Assembly (NCBI RefSeq): GCF_024172165.1
Contig: NZ_JAMZEB010000002.1
Location: 7,213,501 to 7,277,500, forward strand
Source: Nonomuraea thailandensis
GTDB taxonomy: Bacteria; Actinomycetota; Actinomycetes; Streptosporangiales; Streptosporangiaceae
DNA length: 64,000 nt
Reading direction: 5' to 3'
Made by a program: the position numbers and the translations under genes. Below are positions 48,413 through 58,400 of the stretch, in pieces. Below the pieces are notes generated by a model. The model was not told where the DNA came from and ran no database searches. It worked only from the letters and a program-made list of their open reading frames with translations. Numbering within the stretch: the stretch's first letter is position 1; each line of letters opens with the position of its first letter.

Positions 48413-49086
48413 CGTCACAGCCCGTCAGGGTGCTGCTGGCCGACGACCAGCCGCTGATCCGCGCGGGTTTCAAGGCCCTGCTGGAGCTCACCGACGACAT
48501 CACCGTCGTGGGCGAGGCGGGCGACGGCGCGCGGGCCGTGGAGCTGGCCAGGCGGCTGCTGCCCGACGTGGCGCTGCTCGACGTGCGCATGCCGCTGCTC
48601 GACGGCATCCAGGCCACCCGCAGGATCGGCGCCGACCCCGAGCTGAACGGCGTGCGCGTGGTGATCCTCACCAACTACGCCCTCGACGAGTACGTCTTCG
48701 CCGCGCTGCGGGCCGGCGCCAGCGGCTTCCTGCTCAAGGACATCGAGCCGGGCGACCTGCTGCAGTCGGTCAGGGTGGCGGCGCGCGGCGACGCGCTGCT
48801 GTCGCCCTCGGTGACGCGCCGCCTGATCGAGGAGTACGTCAGCACCCCGCCGCGCCCGGCGCCCGTCCCCGGGCAGGAGCGGCTGACGGGCCGCGAGCGC
48901 GAGATCGTCGCCCTGGTCGCCAGGGGCCTGTCGAACGAGGAGATCGCCGAGCACCTGGTGATCAGCGCGGCCACGGCCAAGACCCACGTGAGCAGGTCGA
49001 TGATCAAGCTGGGCGTGCGCGACCGGGCCCAGCTCGTGGTCTTCGCGTACGAGTCGGGCCTCGTGGTACCCGGCACCGCGTCCTAG
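48409..49086 (+). CDS. Two-component response regulator, NarL/FixJ type
   Basis: The 225-residue protein has a receiver domain with D12-D13, phospho-acceptor D58 (ALLDVRMP) and K110 (FLLKD), and a C-terminal LuxR-type HTH (LTGREREIVALVARGLSNEEIAEHL...). Its ATG overlaps the kinase stop (ATGA). The stop TAG is part of CTAG, shared with the stop of a small opposite-strand frame. Targets are unknown; the divergent copper-oxidase operon is a candidate. Confidence 0.92.
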   Translation: MTSQPVRVLLADDQPLIRAGFKALLELTDDITVVGEAGDGARAVELARRLLPDVALLDVRMPLLDGIQATRRIGADPELNGVRVVILTNYALDEYVFAALRAGASGFLLKDIEPGDLLQSVRVAARGDALLSPSVTRRLIEEYVSTPPRPAPVPGQERLTGREREIVALVARGLSNEEIAEHLVISAATAKTHVSRSMIKLGVRDRAQLVVFAYESGLVVPGTAS

Positions 49087-49187
49087 ATGGCCAGCAGGAA
49101 CTCGTAGGCGTTCAGCACCCACACCAGCAGCCACAGGGCGATGGCCGGGAGCCGGTGCAGCCCCCGCCAGGCTCCTTCAGCAGGCAC
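49083..49187 (-). pseudogene. 34-residue hydrophobic frame, possible membrane-protein remnant
   Basis: From GTG 49187 to TAG 49083 the minus strand encodes a short peptide with the hydrophobic stretch LWLLVWVLNAYEFLLAI. There is no ribosome site, and an in-frame stop lies two codons upstream. It reads like the last helix of a deleted membrane protein, but could be a small membrane peptide. Confidence 0.3.
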
Positions 49188-49363
49188 CCGTTATCACGTC
49201 ACCTTCCCCTGTGTCCGGCAGCGCCGCCCATGCACCCATCCGGCGAGCACAAAGCTTTCCCCGAATTCGCCCCTCCAACGGACCCGGTTTATATGCTCAA
49301 TTGAACGGGACGGCACTCCTGTTTCCCCCATGGTAAATCGCCCGGGCCGCAAAAGGAGCATTC

Positions 49364-49940
49364 GTGGACAAAGGATTCCCCGTCCTGTCCGATGCGCCGG
49401 CACGGGCTCGGCGGAGACGAGCCGGGCTTCGGCCGCTACGCCGATCCGCTCGTCCACGTCATCACCGACGAGGCCACCGAGACCCCGTTCACCTCCGCCT
49501 GCTCCTGCCGCTCCGCCACCCTGCTCAAGCGGGTCTCCGGCGGCGCGGTCACGCTCGACGGGCTCCAGGAGCTCTCCCAGCAGTACGCCGAGCAGCGCGG
49601 CAGGGTGCACAGCGAGCTGCGCGGCCTGCGGCGCACGCTGCAGGGCGAGGCCGGCCGCGCCGCCGCCGACGGCGCCCGCCCGGTGATCTTCATCGACGAC
49701 CTCGACCGCTGCCGGCCGCACGAGACCGTTCGATCTCCTGGAGTCGGTCAAGCCGTTCCTCGATCTGCGCCACGTCCTCGTCATTCTGGCGGTCGCCAAG
49801 AACGTGGTCGATCAGGGCATAGCCATGAAATATCGGGAATTCGGATTCGACGCCGCCGAAGTGCTGGAAATCAGCGATGAATATCCGGACAAAATGATCC
49901 AGCTCCCGCTGACCCTCATGCCCATCGACCCCGCCGGCCA
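49364..49940 (+). pseudogene. Decayed KAP-family P-loop NTPase gene
   Basis: GTG 49364 has a strong ribosome site (AAAAGGAG), but the frame shifts within ~40 bases. The second frame reads GFGRYADPLVHVITDEATETPFT, then jumps to a helical segment without a Walker A, so an internal deletion has removed it. It continues to the Walker B VIFIDDLDRCRPHETV, characteristic of KAP NTPases. Another frameshift near 49728 leads to FDLLESVKPFLDLRHVLVI and EYPDKMIQLPLTL, also KAP-like. The stretch 49760-49920 is less GC rich than its surroundings. KAP proteins are membrane-associated ATPases, several linked to defence. Confidence 0.7.
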
Positions 49941-49993
49941 TCTCGGCGGCCTGGCGATGCCCGACGAACCCCACCCACCGTCCCGGCGGGCGG

Positions 49994-50326
49994 GTGCCGG
50001 CGATGAGGTTCGACGGGGACGGCACGCTCGTCGCCGCCGTCCCCGGTGAGGACGGCGTCCGGCTCAGCGCTGCGGGCCGAGCTGCCGCTCACACCGCTGG
50101 CGCTGGGGCTCAGCGCCGACGGGCAGGCCCTGGCAGTCGGCACCGAGGCAGGGGTGCGGCTCCGGGCGTGCGGTTGTGGAGGGTGCAGCCGCCCTCCGAC
50201 CTCGTCGGCGCGGCCTGCGAGCTCGTCCGCCGGGACGCGGCCTGGGCGAGCGAGGGCGACCTCCTCCCCGAGGAGTGGGCCGGGTACGCGCCCGGCGACG
50301 TGCGGCGCCGCCCGGCCTGCCCGTGA
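49994..50326 (+). pseudogene. WD40-repeat C-terminal fragment, frameshifted
   Basis: Pieces in two frames together give a WD40 tail: GDGTLVAAVPGEDGVRL, then in another frame LPLTPLALGLSADGQALAVG, then back to GVRLWRV and the usual actinobacterial WD40 ending (ACELVRRD... LLPEEWAGYAPGDVRRRPACP). At least two frameshifts separate them. With the preceding KAP relic it is probably the rest of one large ATPase-WD40 gene. Confidence 0.65.
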
Positions 50327-50329
50327 CCG

Positions 50330-51526
50330 TCACCCGTTCACGGGCTTGCCGAGCGCGCTCCCGGCCAGCCAGTCCTCCCACGACTTGGCCCACGGCGTCG
50401 GCCCGTTGCCGAACCGCAGCTTCCTCGACGTGCCGGTGACCTCGATGATGTCCCCGCGCTGGGTGAACTCGTAGAACCACTTCGCGTCGGCCGGGCTGGC
50501 GTTGACGCAGCCGTGGCTGACGTTGGAGCTGCCCTGCGCGCCGGTCGACCAGGGGGCGGCGTGGAAGAAGGTGCCGCTGTAGGTCATGCGCACGTTCCAC
50601 TTGGTCCGGATGCGGTACTCGCCGGGCTCGCCGATGGTGGCGGAGTCCATGACGATGTCGGGGGCCTTCTCCTGGGCGATCATGATGCCCGAGTAGCTGT
50701 CGTCGCCGGGCTTGCCCAGGCTGACCGGGATGGTCTTGACGACCTCGCCGTTCTCGCGTACGACCGCCTGGTGGTTCTCGGCGCTGACCTTGGTGATGTG
50801 CTCGGGACCGACGGTGAAGGACAGGCTGCGGTCCTTCGTGCCCCACAGCCCCGATCCCGCGCGCAGGCCCGCCAGGTGCGCCACGACAGTGACCCGCTCC
50901 CCCACGGGCCAGTACTCGCGCGGCCTGAACTGGACCTCGCGGTCGCTCACCCAGCTCCACGCGCCCTCGACCGGCTGCGACATGCGCACCACCAGCGACC
51001 GCTCGATCGCGGCCCTGGCCTGCCGTGAGGTGATCGGCTGGGAGAGCAGGAGCTGGACGGGCATGCCGACGCCGACCTTCTCGCCGTCCAGCGGCGACAT
51101 GCCGCTCTCCAGCACACGCCCGGGCTTGAGCGTGGTGAACGTGGAGGTGCCCGTCACCTGCTTGCCGTCCGTGCCCTTGGCCTCGGCGCTGACCGTGTAC
51201 GCGGTGGACGGCCTCAACGGCCACTGGGGCCGCCACTGCCCGTCGGCGCCCACGGCGCCCTTGACGGCGCGGCCCTTGGCGTCGGCGACGGCCACCTTCG
51301 TGACCTGGCCGCCGGTGACCTGGACGCTGACGCCGGTGTCGGGGGCGACCTTCTTCGTGCCGTCGGCGGGCGTGATCGACAGCTTGGCCACGGGGCCCTG
51401 CTCCTGCGACGGCTCACCCGGCGCCGCGCCGCCGCCGCCACCGCCCTGGGCGGTGCATCCGGCGGTCACGGCCAGCGCCGCCGCACAGATGGCGAGGAGT
51501 GTCTGGTTGGTCCGGCCGTTCCGCAT
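50330..51526 (-). CDS. L,D-transpeptidase (YkuD) lipoprotein with two Ig-like domains
   Basis: The 398-residue precursor has a signal ending TAGC (C24), suggesting a lipoprotein, then a Gly-rich linker and two Ig-like domains (about residues 45-135 and 140-240), as in mycobacterial Ldt enzymes. The YkuD domain has H322, H338, G339 and the catalytic C340 in SHGCVNAS. It forms 3-3 peptidoglycan cross-links outside the membrane. ATG 51526 has GGGAGG upstream. It lies immediately after the pseudogene remnant on the other strand. Confidence 0.92.
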   Translation of the reverse strand: MRNGRTNQTLLAICAAALAVTAGCTAQGGGGGGAAPGEPSQEQGPVAKLSITPADGTKKVAPDTGVSVQVTGGQVTKVAVADAKGRAVKGAVGADGQWRPQWPLRPSTAYTVSAEAKGTDGKQVTGTSTFTTLKPGRVLESGMSPLDGEKVGVGMPVQLLLSQPITSRQARAAIERSLVVRMSQPVEGAWSWVSDREVQFRPREYWPVGERVTVVAHLAGLRAGSGLWGTKDRSLSFTVGPEHITKVSAENHQAVVRENGEVVKTIPVSLGKPGDDSYSGIMIAQEKAPDIVMDSATIGEPGEYRIRTKWNVRMTYSGTFFHAAPWSTGAQGSSNVSHGCVNASPADAKWFYEFTQRGDIIEVTGTSRKLRFGNGPTPWAKSWEDWLAGSALGKPVNG

Positions 51527-51649
51527 CACTGATGCCTCCCGCGCCTGACATATAGGCAATCATTCACAGTAGTCCGGTTGTCGGGGATCCGGCGGACTCC
51601 TTCCCGTATTGACCGAACCCATGCGAACACGACGGCGCGGCGCGTTGCG

Positions 51650-52345
51650 ATGATCTTGATCTGGCGTTCCGCCGACCACAATCATGGGCCGGTGGACTAC
51701 TACCTGATCTCCGCGACGGCGGGCGATCGATCGCCCGCAGGGCTCCTGGTGGAGGAGTTCGTCCTGTGCGACGACTACACGGCGGCCGGCATAGACGGCG
51801 CCGAGTGGGTGGCGGAGATAGGGGCCTGGTCCGCCTCGGCCGAGCTGAGCAGGGCCATCCGCGCCGACACCGCGCTGCGCTCGCGGGTCATGCCGGTGAG
51901 CAGGCAGGAGGCCGTACGCGCCTTCAAGCTGCTCGGCGGCGGCGGGCTGCCGGAGGAGGCGGGGCTGCGCACGCTCTTCCAGGAGCGCCGCTCCCTGCCC
52001 ACCACGTCCCCGCTCAACCTGGGCAACGGCTCCGCCAAGGCGCGCCGCTACCGCATCCTGTTCGCCGGGGAGCTGGGCGAGACCGGGCTGGCGAACGCGA
52101 GCACGGCGCTGCGCCTGGAGCCCACCGGCGACTCGCGCGTGGTCGGCACGGCCTCCGCCAGGGCCGGCGGTCACGGCTTCACCTGGGAGCTGCGCCGGAT
52201 CGGCGCGGGCATCGCCTGGTGCGTGGACGTGACCGCGCGGCTGGGCTCCGGCCCGATCACGGCGCTCGGGGCGCTGCTGCACCACCACCGGCAGGCCGTA
52301 CGCGAGCAGGGCCCCATCCCCGTCACCGTGGAGCGCTTCGCCTGA
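51650..52345 (+). CDS. Protein of unknown function
   Basis: The 231-residue protein shows mixed alpha/beta character with no signal or membrane segment. Visible features are WRSADHNHGPVDYYLISATAG at the start and a C-terminal HHHRQAVREQGPIPVTVERF. Codon use is like that of neighbours. ATG 51650 lacks a good ribosome site; GTG 51692 would give VDYYLISA and is a fair alternative. It is divergent from the L,D-transpeptidase and ends ~87 bp before the first cytochrome b gene. I do not recognise the family. Confidence 0.6.
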   Translation: MILIWRSADHNHGPVDYYLISATAGDRSPAGLLVEEFVLCDDYTAAGIDGAEWVAEIGAWSASAELSRAIRADTALRSRVMPVSRQEAVRAFKLLGGGGLPEEAGLRTLFQERRSLPTTSPLNLGNGSAKARRYRILFAGELGETGLANASTALRLEPTGDSRVVGTASARAGGHGFTWELRRIGAGIAWCVDVTARLGSGPITALGALLHHHRQAVREQGPIPVTVERFA

Positions 52346-52358
52346 CGGCCGCCCGCCG

Positions 52359-52369
52359 GTGAGTGTCAC
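52359..52369. promoter_or_regulatory. GTGA-N3-TCAC dyad upstream of the first cytochrome b gene
   Basis: GTGAGTGTCAC lies 62 bases before the ATG. The same dyad, at nearly the same spacing, precedes the second cytochrome b gene, within a leader that is otherwise also similar (ACGAGGCAACCGAGCC against ACGAGACAACCGAGCC). Confidence 0.5.
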
Positions 52370-52431
52370 GACTCACCGCCCCTGCCCGGTCCCTCCTACG
52401 ACGAGGCAACCGAGCCAGGTGCGGGGTGACG

Positions 52432-53871
52432 ATGAAGGCGAGCTCACTGATCAGGGCGCTGGACGAGCGGGTCGGCGGCGCCCGGTTCCTGGACCGGGCG
52501 ATGCGCAAGGCCTTCAACAACCACTGGTCGTTCCTGCTGGGCGAGATCGCCCTGTACGCGTTCGTGGTCGTGCTGGTCACCGGCGTCTTCCTGACGTTCT
52601 TCTTCAAGCCCGGCATGAAGGAGGTCGTCTACGACGGCGCCTACGTGCCGCTGCGCGGCGTCACCATGAGCGAGGCGTACGCGTCGTCCCTGGAGATCAG
52701 CTTCGACGTGCGCGGCGGCCTGCTGATGCGGCAGATGCACCACTGGTCCACGCTGATCTTCCTCGGCGGGATCGTGGTGCACCTGCTGCGCAACTTCTTC
52801 ACCGGCTCCTTCCGCAAGCCGCGCGAGCTGAACTGGCTGATCGGCGTGGCCCTGTTCGGCCTGGTCATGCTGAACGGCCTGTTCGGCTACTCGCTGCCCG
52901 ACGACCTGCTGTCCGGGGCCGGGCTGCGGATCCTGCACGGGGTGCTGGTCTCGGTGCCGCTGGTGGGGACGTACCTGGCGATGTTCCTGTTCGGCGGGGA
53001 GTTCCCCGGACAGGACATCATCCCCCGGCTCTACAGCCTGCACGTGCTGCTGATCCCGGGCCTGCTGCTCCTGCTCATCCCGCTGCACGCGGTGGTGCTG
53101 ACCTGGCGGCAGACGCACACGCAGTTCCGGGAGAAGGGAGTGCGCAACCACCAGGTGAGCGGGGCGCCGTTCTTCCCCGCGTTCATCGCGAAGACGGCGG
53201 CCTACCTGCTGTGGGTGGCGGGGGTGGTGGCGCTGCTGGCCACCTTCTTCCAGATCAACCCGATCTGGCTGTACGGGCCGTACGTGCCCAGCACGGTCAG
53301 CGCCGGCTCCCAGCCCGACTGGTACATGGGGTTCCTGGAAGGCGCGCTGCGGCTGATGCCGCCATGGGAGTTCACCGCGTTCGGCCACACCGTGACGATG
53401 AGCGTGCTCATCCCCGCGCTGGTGGCGCCGGGCCTGCTGTTCGCCGGGCTGGCGCTGTACCCGTTCGCGGAGCGGTGGATCACCCGCGACCGGGCCGTGC
53501 ACAACCTGCTCGACCGCCCGCGCGACATGCCGAGGCGGACGGGCATCGGGGTCGCGGGGATCGTCTACTACGGGGTGCTCTGGACGGCCGGCGGCAACGA
53601 CGTCATCGCCGCCAACTTCCACGTCTCGTTGTACGCGACGACGTGGGTCTTCCGGATGGCGCTGCTGCTCGGGCCGGTGCTGGCGTTCGAGGGCACCCGG
53701 CGGCTCTGCCTGGCGTTGCAGGCCCGCGACCGGCGCCTGATCGAGCACGGCGTGGAGACCGGCCTGATCGTGCGCGGGCCCGGCGGCGAGTACACGGAGG
53801 TCGAGCGACCGCTGACGGAGGAGGAGAGGGCGGTCCTCGCCGACCCGCTGCCGGAATCCGCCGGGAGGTGA
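52432..53871 (+). CDS. Cytochrome b (QcrB-like) paralogue 1
   Basis: The 479-residue membrane protein has the eight-to-nine helix layout of actinobacterial QcrB. Heme-ligand histidines occur as MHH...VVH in helix B (13 residues apart) and LHVLLIP...LHAVV in helix D (14 residues apart), with the quinone-site segment PDWYMGF. It would carry two b hemes and oxidise menaquinol. The partner Rieske protein and cytochrome c (QcrA, QcrC) are absent; a second highly similar cytochrome b follows. The canonical bc1 operon is presumably elsewhere, so this is an accessory copy. Confidence 0.87.
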   Translation: MKASSLIRALDERVGGARFLDRAMRKAFNNHWSFLLGEIALYAFVVVLVTGVFLTFFFKPGMKEVVYDGAYVPLRGVTMSEAYASSLEISFDVRGGLLMRQMHHWSTLIFLGGIVVHLLRNFFTGSFRKPRELNWLIGVALFGLVMLNGLFGYSLPDDLLSGAGLRILHGVLVSVPLVGTYLAMFLFGGEFPGQDIIPRLYSLHVLLIPGLLLLLIPLHAVVLTWRQTHTQFREKGVRNHQVSGAPFFPAFIAKTAAYLLWVAGVVALLATFFQINPIWLYGPYVPSTVSAGSQPDWYMGFLEGALRLMPPWEFTAFGHTVTMSVLIPALVAPGLLFAGLALYPFAERWITRDRAVHNLLDRPRDMPRRTGIGVAGIVYYGVLWTAGGNDVIAANFHVSLYATTWVFRMALLLGPVLAFEGTRRLCLALQARDRRLIEHGVETGLIVRGPGGEYTEVERPLTEEERAVLADPLPESAGR

Positions 53872-53878
53872 ATGTCAC
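53868..53878. promoter_or_regulatory. GTGA-N3-TCAC dyad upstream of the second cytochrome b gene
   Basis: GTGAATGTCAC overlaps the stop codon of paralogue 1 and lies 55 bases before the ATG of paralogue 2, matching the arrangement upstream of paralogue 1. It suggests that the duplication carried the promoter region with it. Confidence 0.5.
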
Positions 53879-53933
53879 ATTTTGCCGCCCTGCGACGTCT
53901 TGGTTCTGACGAGACAACCGAGCCGTATGCGGG

Positions 53934-55451
53934 GTGGCTATGCAGGGCAGCTCACTGGCCAGAGCGCTGGACGACCGGGTCGGCGGCGCCGGGTGGGTGA
54001 AGAAGGCGATGCGGAAGATCTTTCCCGACCACTGGACGTTCCTGCTGGGGGAGATCGCCCTGTACGCCTTCGTGGTGATCCTTCTGACAGGCGTCTTCCT
54101 CACGCTCTTCTTCAAGCCGAGCATGCGGGAGGTCGTCTACGACGGGGCGTACGTGCCGCTGCGCGGCGTCATGATGAGCGAGGCGTACGCCTCGTCGCTG
54201 GAGATCACCTTCGAGGTGCGCGGCGGCCTGCTCATGCGGCAGATGCACCACTGGGCGACGCTGATCTTCCTGGCCGCCATCGTGGTGCACGCCCTGCGCA
54301 ACTTCTTCACCGGCGCCTTCCGCAAGCCGCGCGACCTGAACTGGCTGATCGGCGTGCTGCTGTTCGTGCTGGTGATGTTCAACGGGCTGTTCGGCTACTC
54401 GCTGCCGGACGACCTGCTGTCCGGGGCGGGGCTGCGGATCCTGCACGGCATCACGATCTCGATCCCGCTGGTGGGCACGTACGTGGCGATGTTCCTGTTC
54501 GGCGGCGAGTTCCCCGGGCAGGACGTCATCCCCCGGCTCTACAGCATCCACGTGCTGCTCATCCCCGGCATCCTGCTCCTGCTCATCCCGCTGCACGCCG
54601 TGGTGCTGACCTGGCGGCAGACCCACACGCAGTTCCGGGCCGGCGGGCTGAACGAGCGGGTGGTGCGCGGGGCTCCGTTCTTCCCGACGTTCCTGGCCAA
54701 GACCACGGTCTTCTTCCTGTGGGTGACCGGGGTGATAGCGCTGCTGGCCACCGTGTTCCAGATCAACCCGATCTGGCTGTACGGGCCGTACGTGCCGGGT
54801 CACGTCAGCGCGGGCTCCCAGCCCGACTGGTACATGGGCTTCATGGAGGGCATGCTGCGGATCATGCCGCCGTGGGAGTTCACGGTGCTCGGCCAGACGG
54901 TGAGCATGAGCGTGGTGATCCCGGCGCTGGTGGCGCCGGGGCTGCTGTTCACCGGGCTGGCGGCGTACCCGTTCCTGGAGCGATGGGTGACGCGCGACCG
55001 GGCCGTGCACCACCTGCTCGACCGGCCGCGCGACGTGCCGGTGCGGGCCGGGCTCGGGGTGGCCGGGGTCGTGTACTACGGGGTGCTGTGGGCGGCCGGC
55101 GGCAACGACGTGATCGCCACGACCTTCCACATCTCGCTGTACGCGACGACGTGGATCTTCCGGGTCCTGGTCGTGGTGGGGCCGGTGCTGGGGTTCGTCG
55201 TGACGCGGCGGATCTGCCTGGGGCTGCAGGCCCGCGACCGGCGGACGGTCGAGCACGGCGTGGAGACCGGAGTGATCGTGCGCGGGACCGAGGGCGGCTA
55301 CACCGAGGTGGAGCGGCCGGCCGACGAGGAGGAGACGGCGGTGCTGGTGCCGGCCGCGCGGCCCGAGCTGCCTCCGTCGGACTACGGCGACGTGCCTCCC
55401 CCGCCCAGGCGCCGCCTCCAGGACGCGCTCCAGCGCTCCTGGCACCGGTAG
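53934..55451 (+). CDS. Cytochrome b (QcrB-like) paralogue 2
   Basis: This 505-residue protein is clearly a tandem duplicate of the preceding gene, with the same length of core, the same heme histidines, and identical long stretches (SLPDDLLSGAGLRILHG, GSQPDWYMGF). It differs in the N-terminal helix and has a longer, Pro-rich C-terminal tail of about 25 residues. Its own leader copy suggests independent transcription. It may respond to a different condition or partner. Its stop is 7 bases from the convergent glucodextranase stop, with no clear terminator between. Confidence 0.87.
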   Translation: MAMQGSSLARALDDRVGGAGWVKKAMRKIFPDHWTFLLGEIALYAFVVILLTGVFLTLFFKPSMREVVYDGAYVPLRGVMMSEAYASSLEITFEVRGGLLMRQMHHWATLIFLAAIVVHALRNFFTGAFRKPRDLNWLIGVLLFVLVMFNGLFGYSLPDDLLSGAGLRILHGITISIPLVGTYVAMFLFGGEFPGQDVIPRLYSIHVLLIPGILLLLIPLHAVVLTWRQTHTQFRAGGLNERVVRGAPFFPTFLAKTTVFFLWVTGVIALLATVFQINPIWLYGPYVPGHVSAGSQPDWYMGFMEGMLRIMPPWEFTVLGQTVSMSVVIPALVAPGLLFTGLAAYPFLERWVTRDRAVHHLLDRPRDVPVRAGLGVAGVVYYGVLWAAGGNDVIATTFHISLYATTWIFRVLVVVGPVLGFVVTRRICLGLQARDRRTVEHGVETGVIVRGTEGGYTEVERPADEEETAVLVPAARPELPPSDYGDVPPPPRRRLQDALQRSWHR

Positions 55452-55458
55452 CCGGACC

Positions 55459-58400
55459 TCACGGCACCCGCACCGCCGGGACGGCGACCGGGCCGAGCAG
55501 CGGGTTCAGCACGTCCGCCTGCGGCCGGCCCGGCGGCAGGAGCACGTCGAGGGCCTTCGGCACGGTGCCCGGGTCCACGGCGCACAGCGGGGCCGTGCCG
55601 CCCTCGGCGCACACCCCGAACTGGTACGGCTGCGGCGTCGCGGCGAACGTCCTGGCCTGGTCGGCGCTGAACCCGTCCTGCCCGGTGAGCACCACGGCGA
55701 AGCGCCATCCCGGGCCGGGCGTGCCGAAGGTGTCCCTGGGCAGGGCGATCGTGATCGTCCGCGTGGTGCCGGACGCGCGGACCACGGCCCCCGCCCGCGC
55801 GGCGCCGTCCGCCGTCACCCAGACCGGGGCCGCGAAGCCCTGCGCCTCCACCCGCTGGCTCCACGCGTCCTGCTCGGCGATCCGGTGGTTGCGCTGCGGG
55901 AACGCCGCCTCGGTCGAGGTCGTGGACGCCGCCGGGTCGCGCACGTACACGTCGAGGAGCTGGGCGCCCATCTGGTTGCCGAAGGTCGGGCTGAGGTCGC
56001 GCAGTTCGGCCCGCAGGTAGACGGTGCTCGCGTCGGTGATGACCTGGAACCCGCGCAGGTCGAAGGCCCCGTCGTGGAAGTCGGCCGCGGTCGGGTACGC
56101 GTACGTGCCCGGCCCGTCGTCGTCGCCCTCCGGGTCCTCGGCGTCGAGCACGGTCGTGGCGTCCACGATGTCGCCGACGACCGCCCGCCGCGCGTGCCCG
56201 GTGCGCCCGTCCGAGGTGGTGGCCGTCACGGTCAGCACGACCTCCCCGAACGCCACGGGGGCCGTGGCGGCGAAGGCGCCGTCCGCGCCGGCCCGCGCCG
56301 AGACGACCCGCGTGGCCGCGCCCGTGTCGACGGGCGTGGCGGCGACCTCCACCCGCGCGCCGGGGACGGTGCCACCCGTGACGGTCACGGACGTGCCGGG
56401 CACGGCGGCGCCGTCGGCGGGGGCGGTGACGGTGAGCGGGGCGGCCCGGGGCGGGTCGGCGTAGCGGCGGCGCACGACGTCGGGCTGCTCGACGGGCCTG
56501 GTGGAGCCGAGCGACAGGATGAGCCGGACGACCTGGGCCTGCGCCCACGTCAGCGGCGACGCCGAGCCCGCGGGGCCGCCGTCGCGGAAGCCGATCGAGG
56601 CGGTGGCCGGGTCGGCGCCGTACGCGGAGGCGGGCAGGCCGGGGTTCTCCCACGCCTGCTCGGGGATCAGCCCGGTGCCCGACGCCATCGCGCGCATGGC
56701 GGACAGCAGCGCGGCGGCCGTGCCCTGGTCGCGCGTCTGCAGCGCCTGCTCGGCCCGCTCGCCCGCCAGGACCGGCCACACGTGCCCCGAGCCGTTGTTG
56801 CCGGTGGGCCACGGCTTGCCCGACGGCGCGCAGGAGGTGGGGTCGGGCTCGTGGCAGTCGCCGTAGCCGTCCTCGGTGCCCGGGGTGCCGGAGCCGTAGC
56901 GGTACCAGCCGGGGCCGCTCGCCGTGTCGCGCCTGATCACGCCGTCCACGACGGGGAGGCTGGCCAGCACGTCGGGGTCGTCGGGCGGCAGGATGCCGAG
57001 CCTGGTCAGCTCCAGGAAGCCGGCGTCCACCACCCGGCGCTGGTCCTCGGTGGGCCCGCCGTTGCCCAGGTTGTAGGAGACGGCGGCGTCGGGGTCGCCG
57101 GTGCGGGACAGGCGCAGGAAGTAGCGGGGCGCGTACGGGCCGGTCGTGGTGACCGTCCACGACTTGACCGAGCGGGCGAAGTGGTCGGCCGTGGCCCGGT
57201 AGAGCCTGGCCCGCGCCTGGTCGCCGTGGCGTGCGGCGAGCTCGCCCGCCGCGACCAGCGCCGCGATCTCGGCCGCGATCGTGGACGGCGAGTAGCCGGA
57301 CTGCTCCTCCCACCGCTCCACGCCGAACGCGGGGCCGTGCGAGACGAGGAAGTCGGCGGCCGCCCGCACGTCGTCCCACACGCCGGTGAGCCCCGACTGG
57401 TAGGCCATCAGGATCGGGTAGGCGGTCTCGTCGAGCTGGTCGCCGCCCGAGTCGGGGGCGAGCCTGCCGTTCAGCAGGGAGTTGCGCGGCAGGCGGCCGT
57501 CTGGCAGTTGCTGGCGTTCCAGCAGGAAACGGGCCGTGGCGCGGGCGGTGGCCACGTCGCCGGCGGCGAGGAAGCCGGTGAACGCCTCGTACAGGTCGCG
57601 GGAGAACACCTCGCGGTAGGAGCCGAAGTAGAGCGCCTTGCCGCCGGCCAGCTCGCCGGCGCCGACCGCCTGCCCCCACGGGGCGGCCAGGGACGCCACG
57701 ACCGCGCCGGGGAACGTCTTGTCCTCGCTGGCCTTGAGCACGTTGACCGAGAGCCGGTAGAGGCCGGCCAGCGCGCCGGGTGGCCTGCGCAGGCCGGCGT
57801 CGTAGGCGGCCCAGCCGGCCTCGTAGCGGGCGCGGGTGCCGTCGAACGGGCGGGCGGCGGCCTCGGCGGCGGTCCGCAGCGCGGCGGCCCTGTCGCGGCC
57901 GAAGCCGAGCGCGAACGTGACCTCGCCCCGGCCGTCGAGCGGCAGCCGGGCGGTGGCGACCACGTTGCCCGCCAGGGCCTCGGTGTACGGGGTCAGCTCG
58001 CGGGCCGCGTCGAGCTGGGCGGCCCCGTCACTGGGTGTGCCGGCGTACCCGACGCTCGCCTGCGGCAGCCGCCGCCCGGCCCGCAGTGCCAGGTGGGTCG
58101 GGACGGCGTAGTCGCGGGCCGGGGCCGAGGTCACGGTGTTGCCGTCCCACACGACGGGGGCGCCGGTACCGGCGTCCACCACGCCGCTGTCGGCACCGCC
58201 GTTCGGCTCGCCGCCTCCGCCGTTGCCGTTCACGCTCGCGTCGAGCCTGGCGTACAGCCGCAGGCCGGCGGGCTGGAGGCGGGTGCGGACCACCACGGCG
58301 TTCCTGTCGGGGTCGGTGACGTACGTGGTGGTCAGCCGGTAGCGGCCCTGCTTGCTCGCCGAGGTGATCGTGCAGGTCATGCCGGAGGAGTCGGTGCTCA

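Noticed and set aside
52444..53748. Long open frames opposite both cytochrome b genes
   Set aside because: The similarity between the two antisense frames simply follows from the duplicated sense genes.
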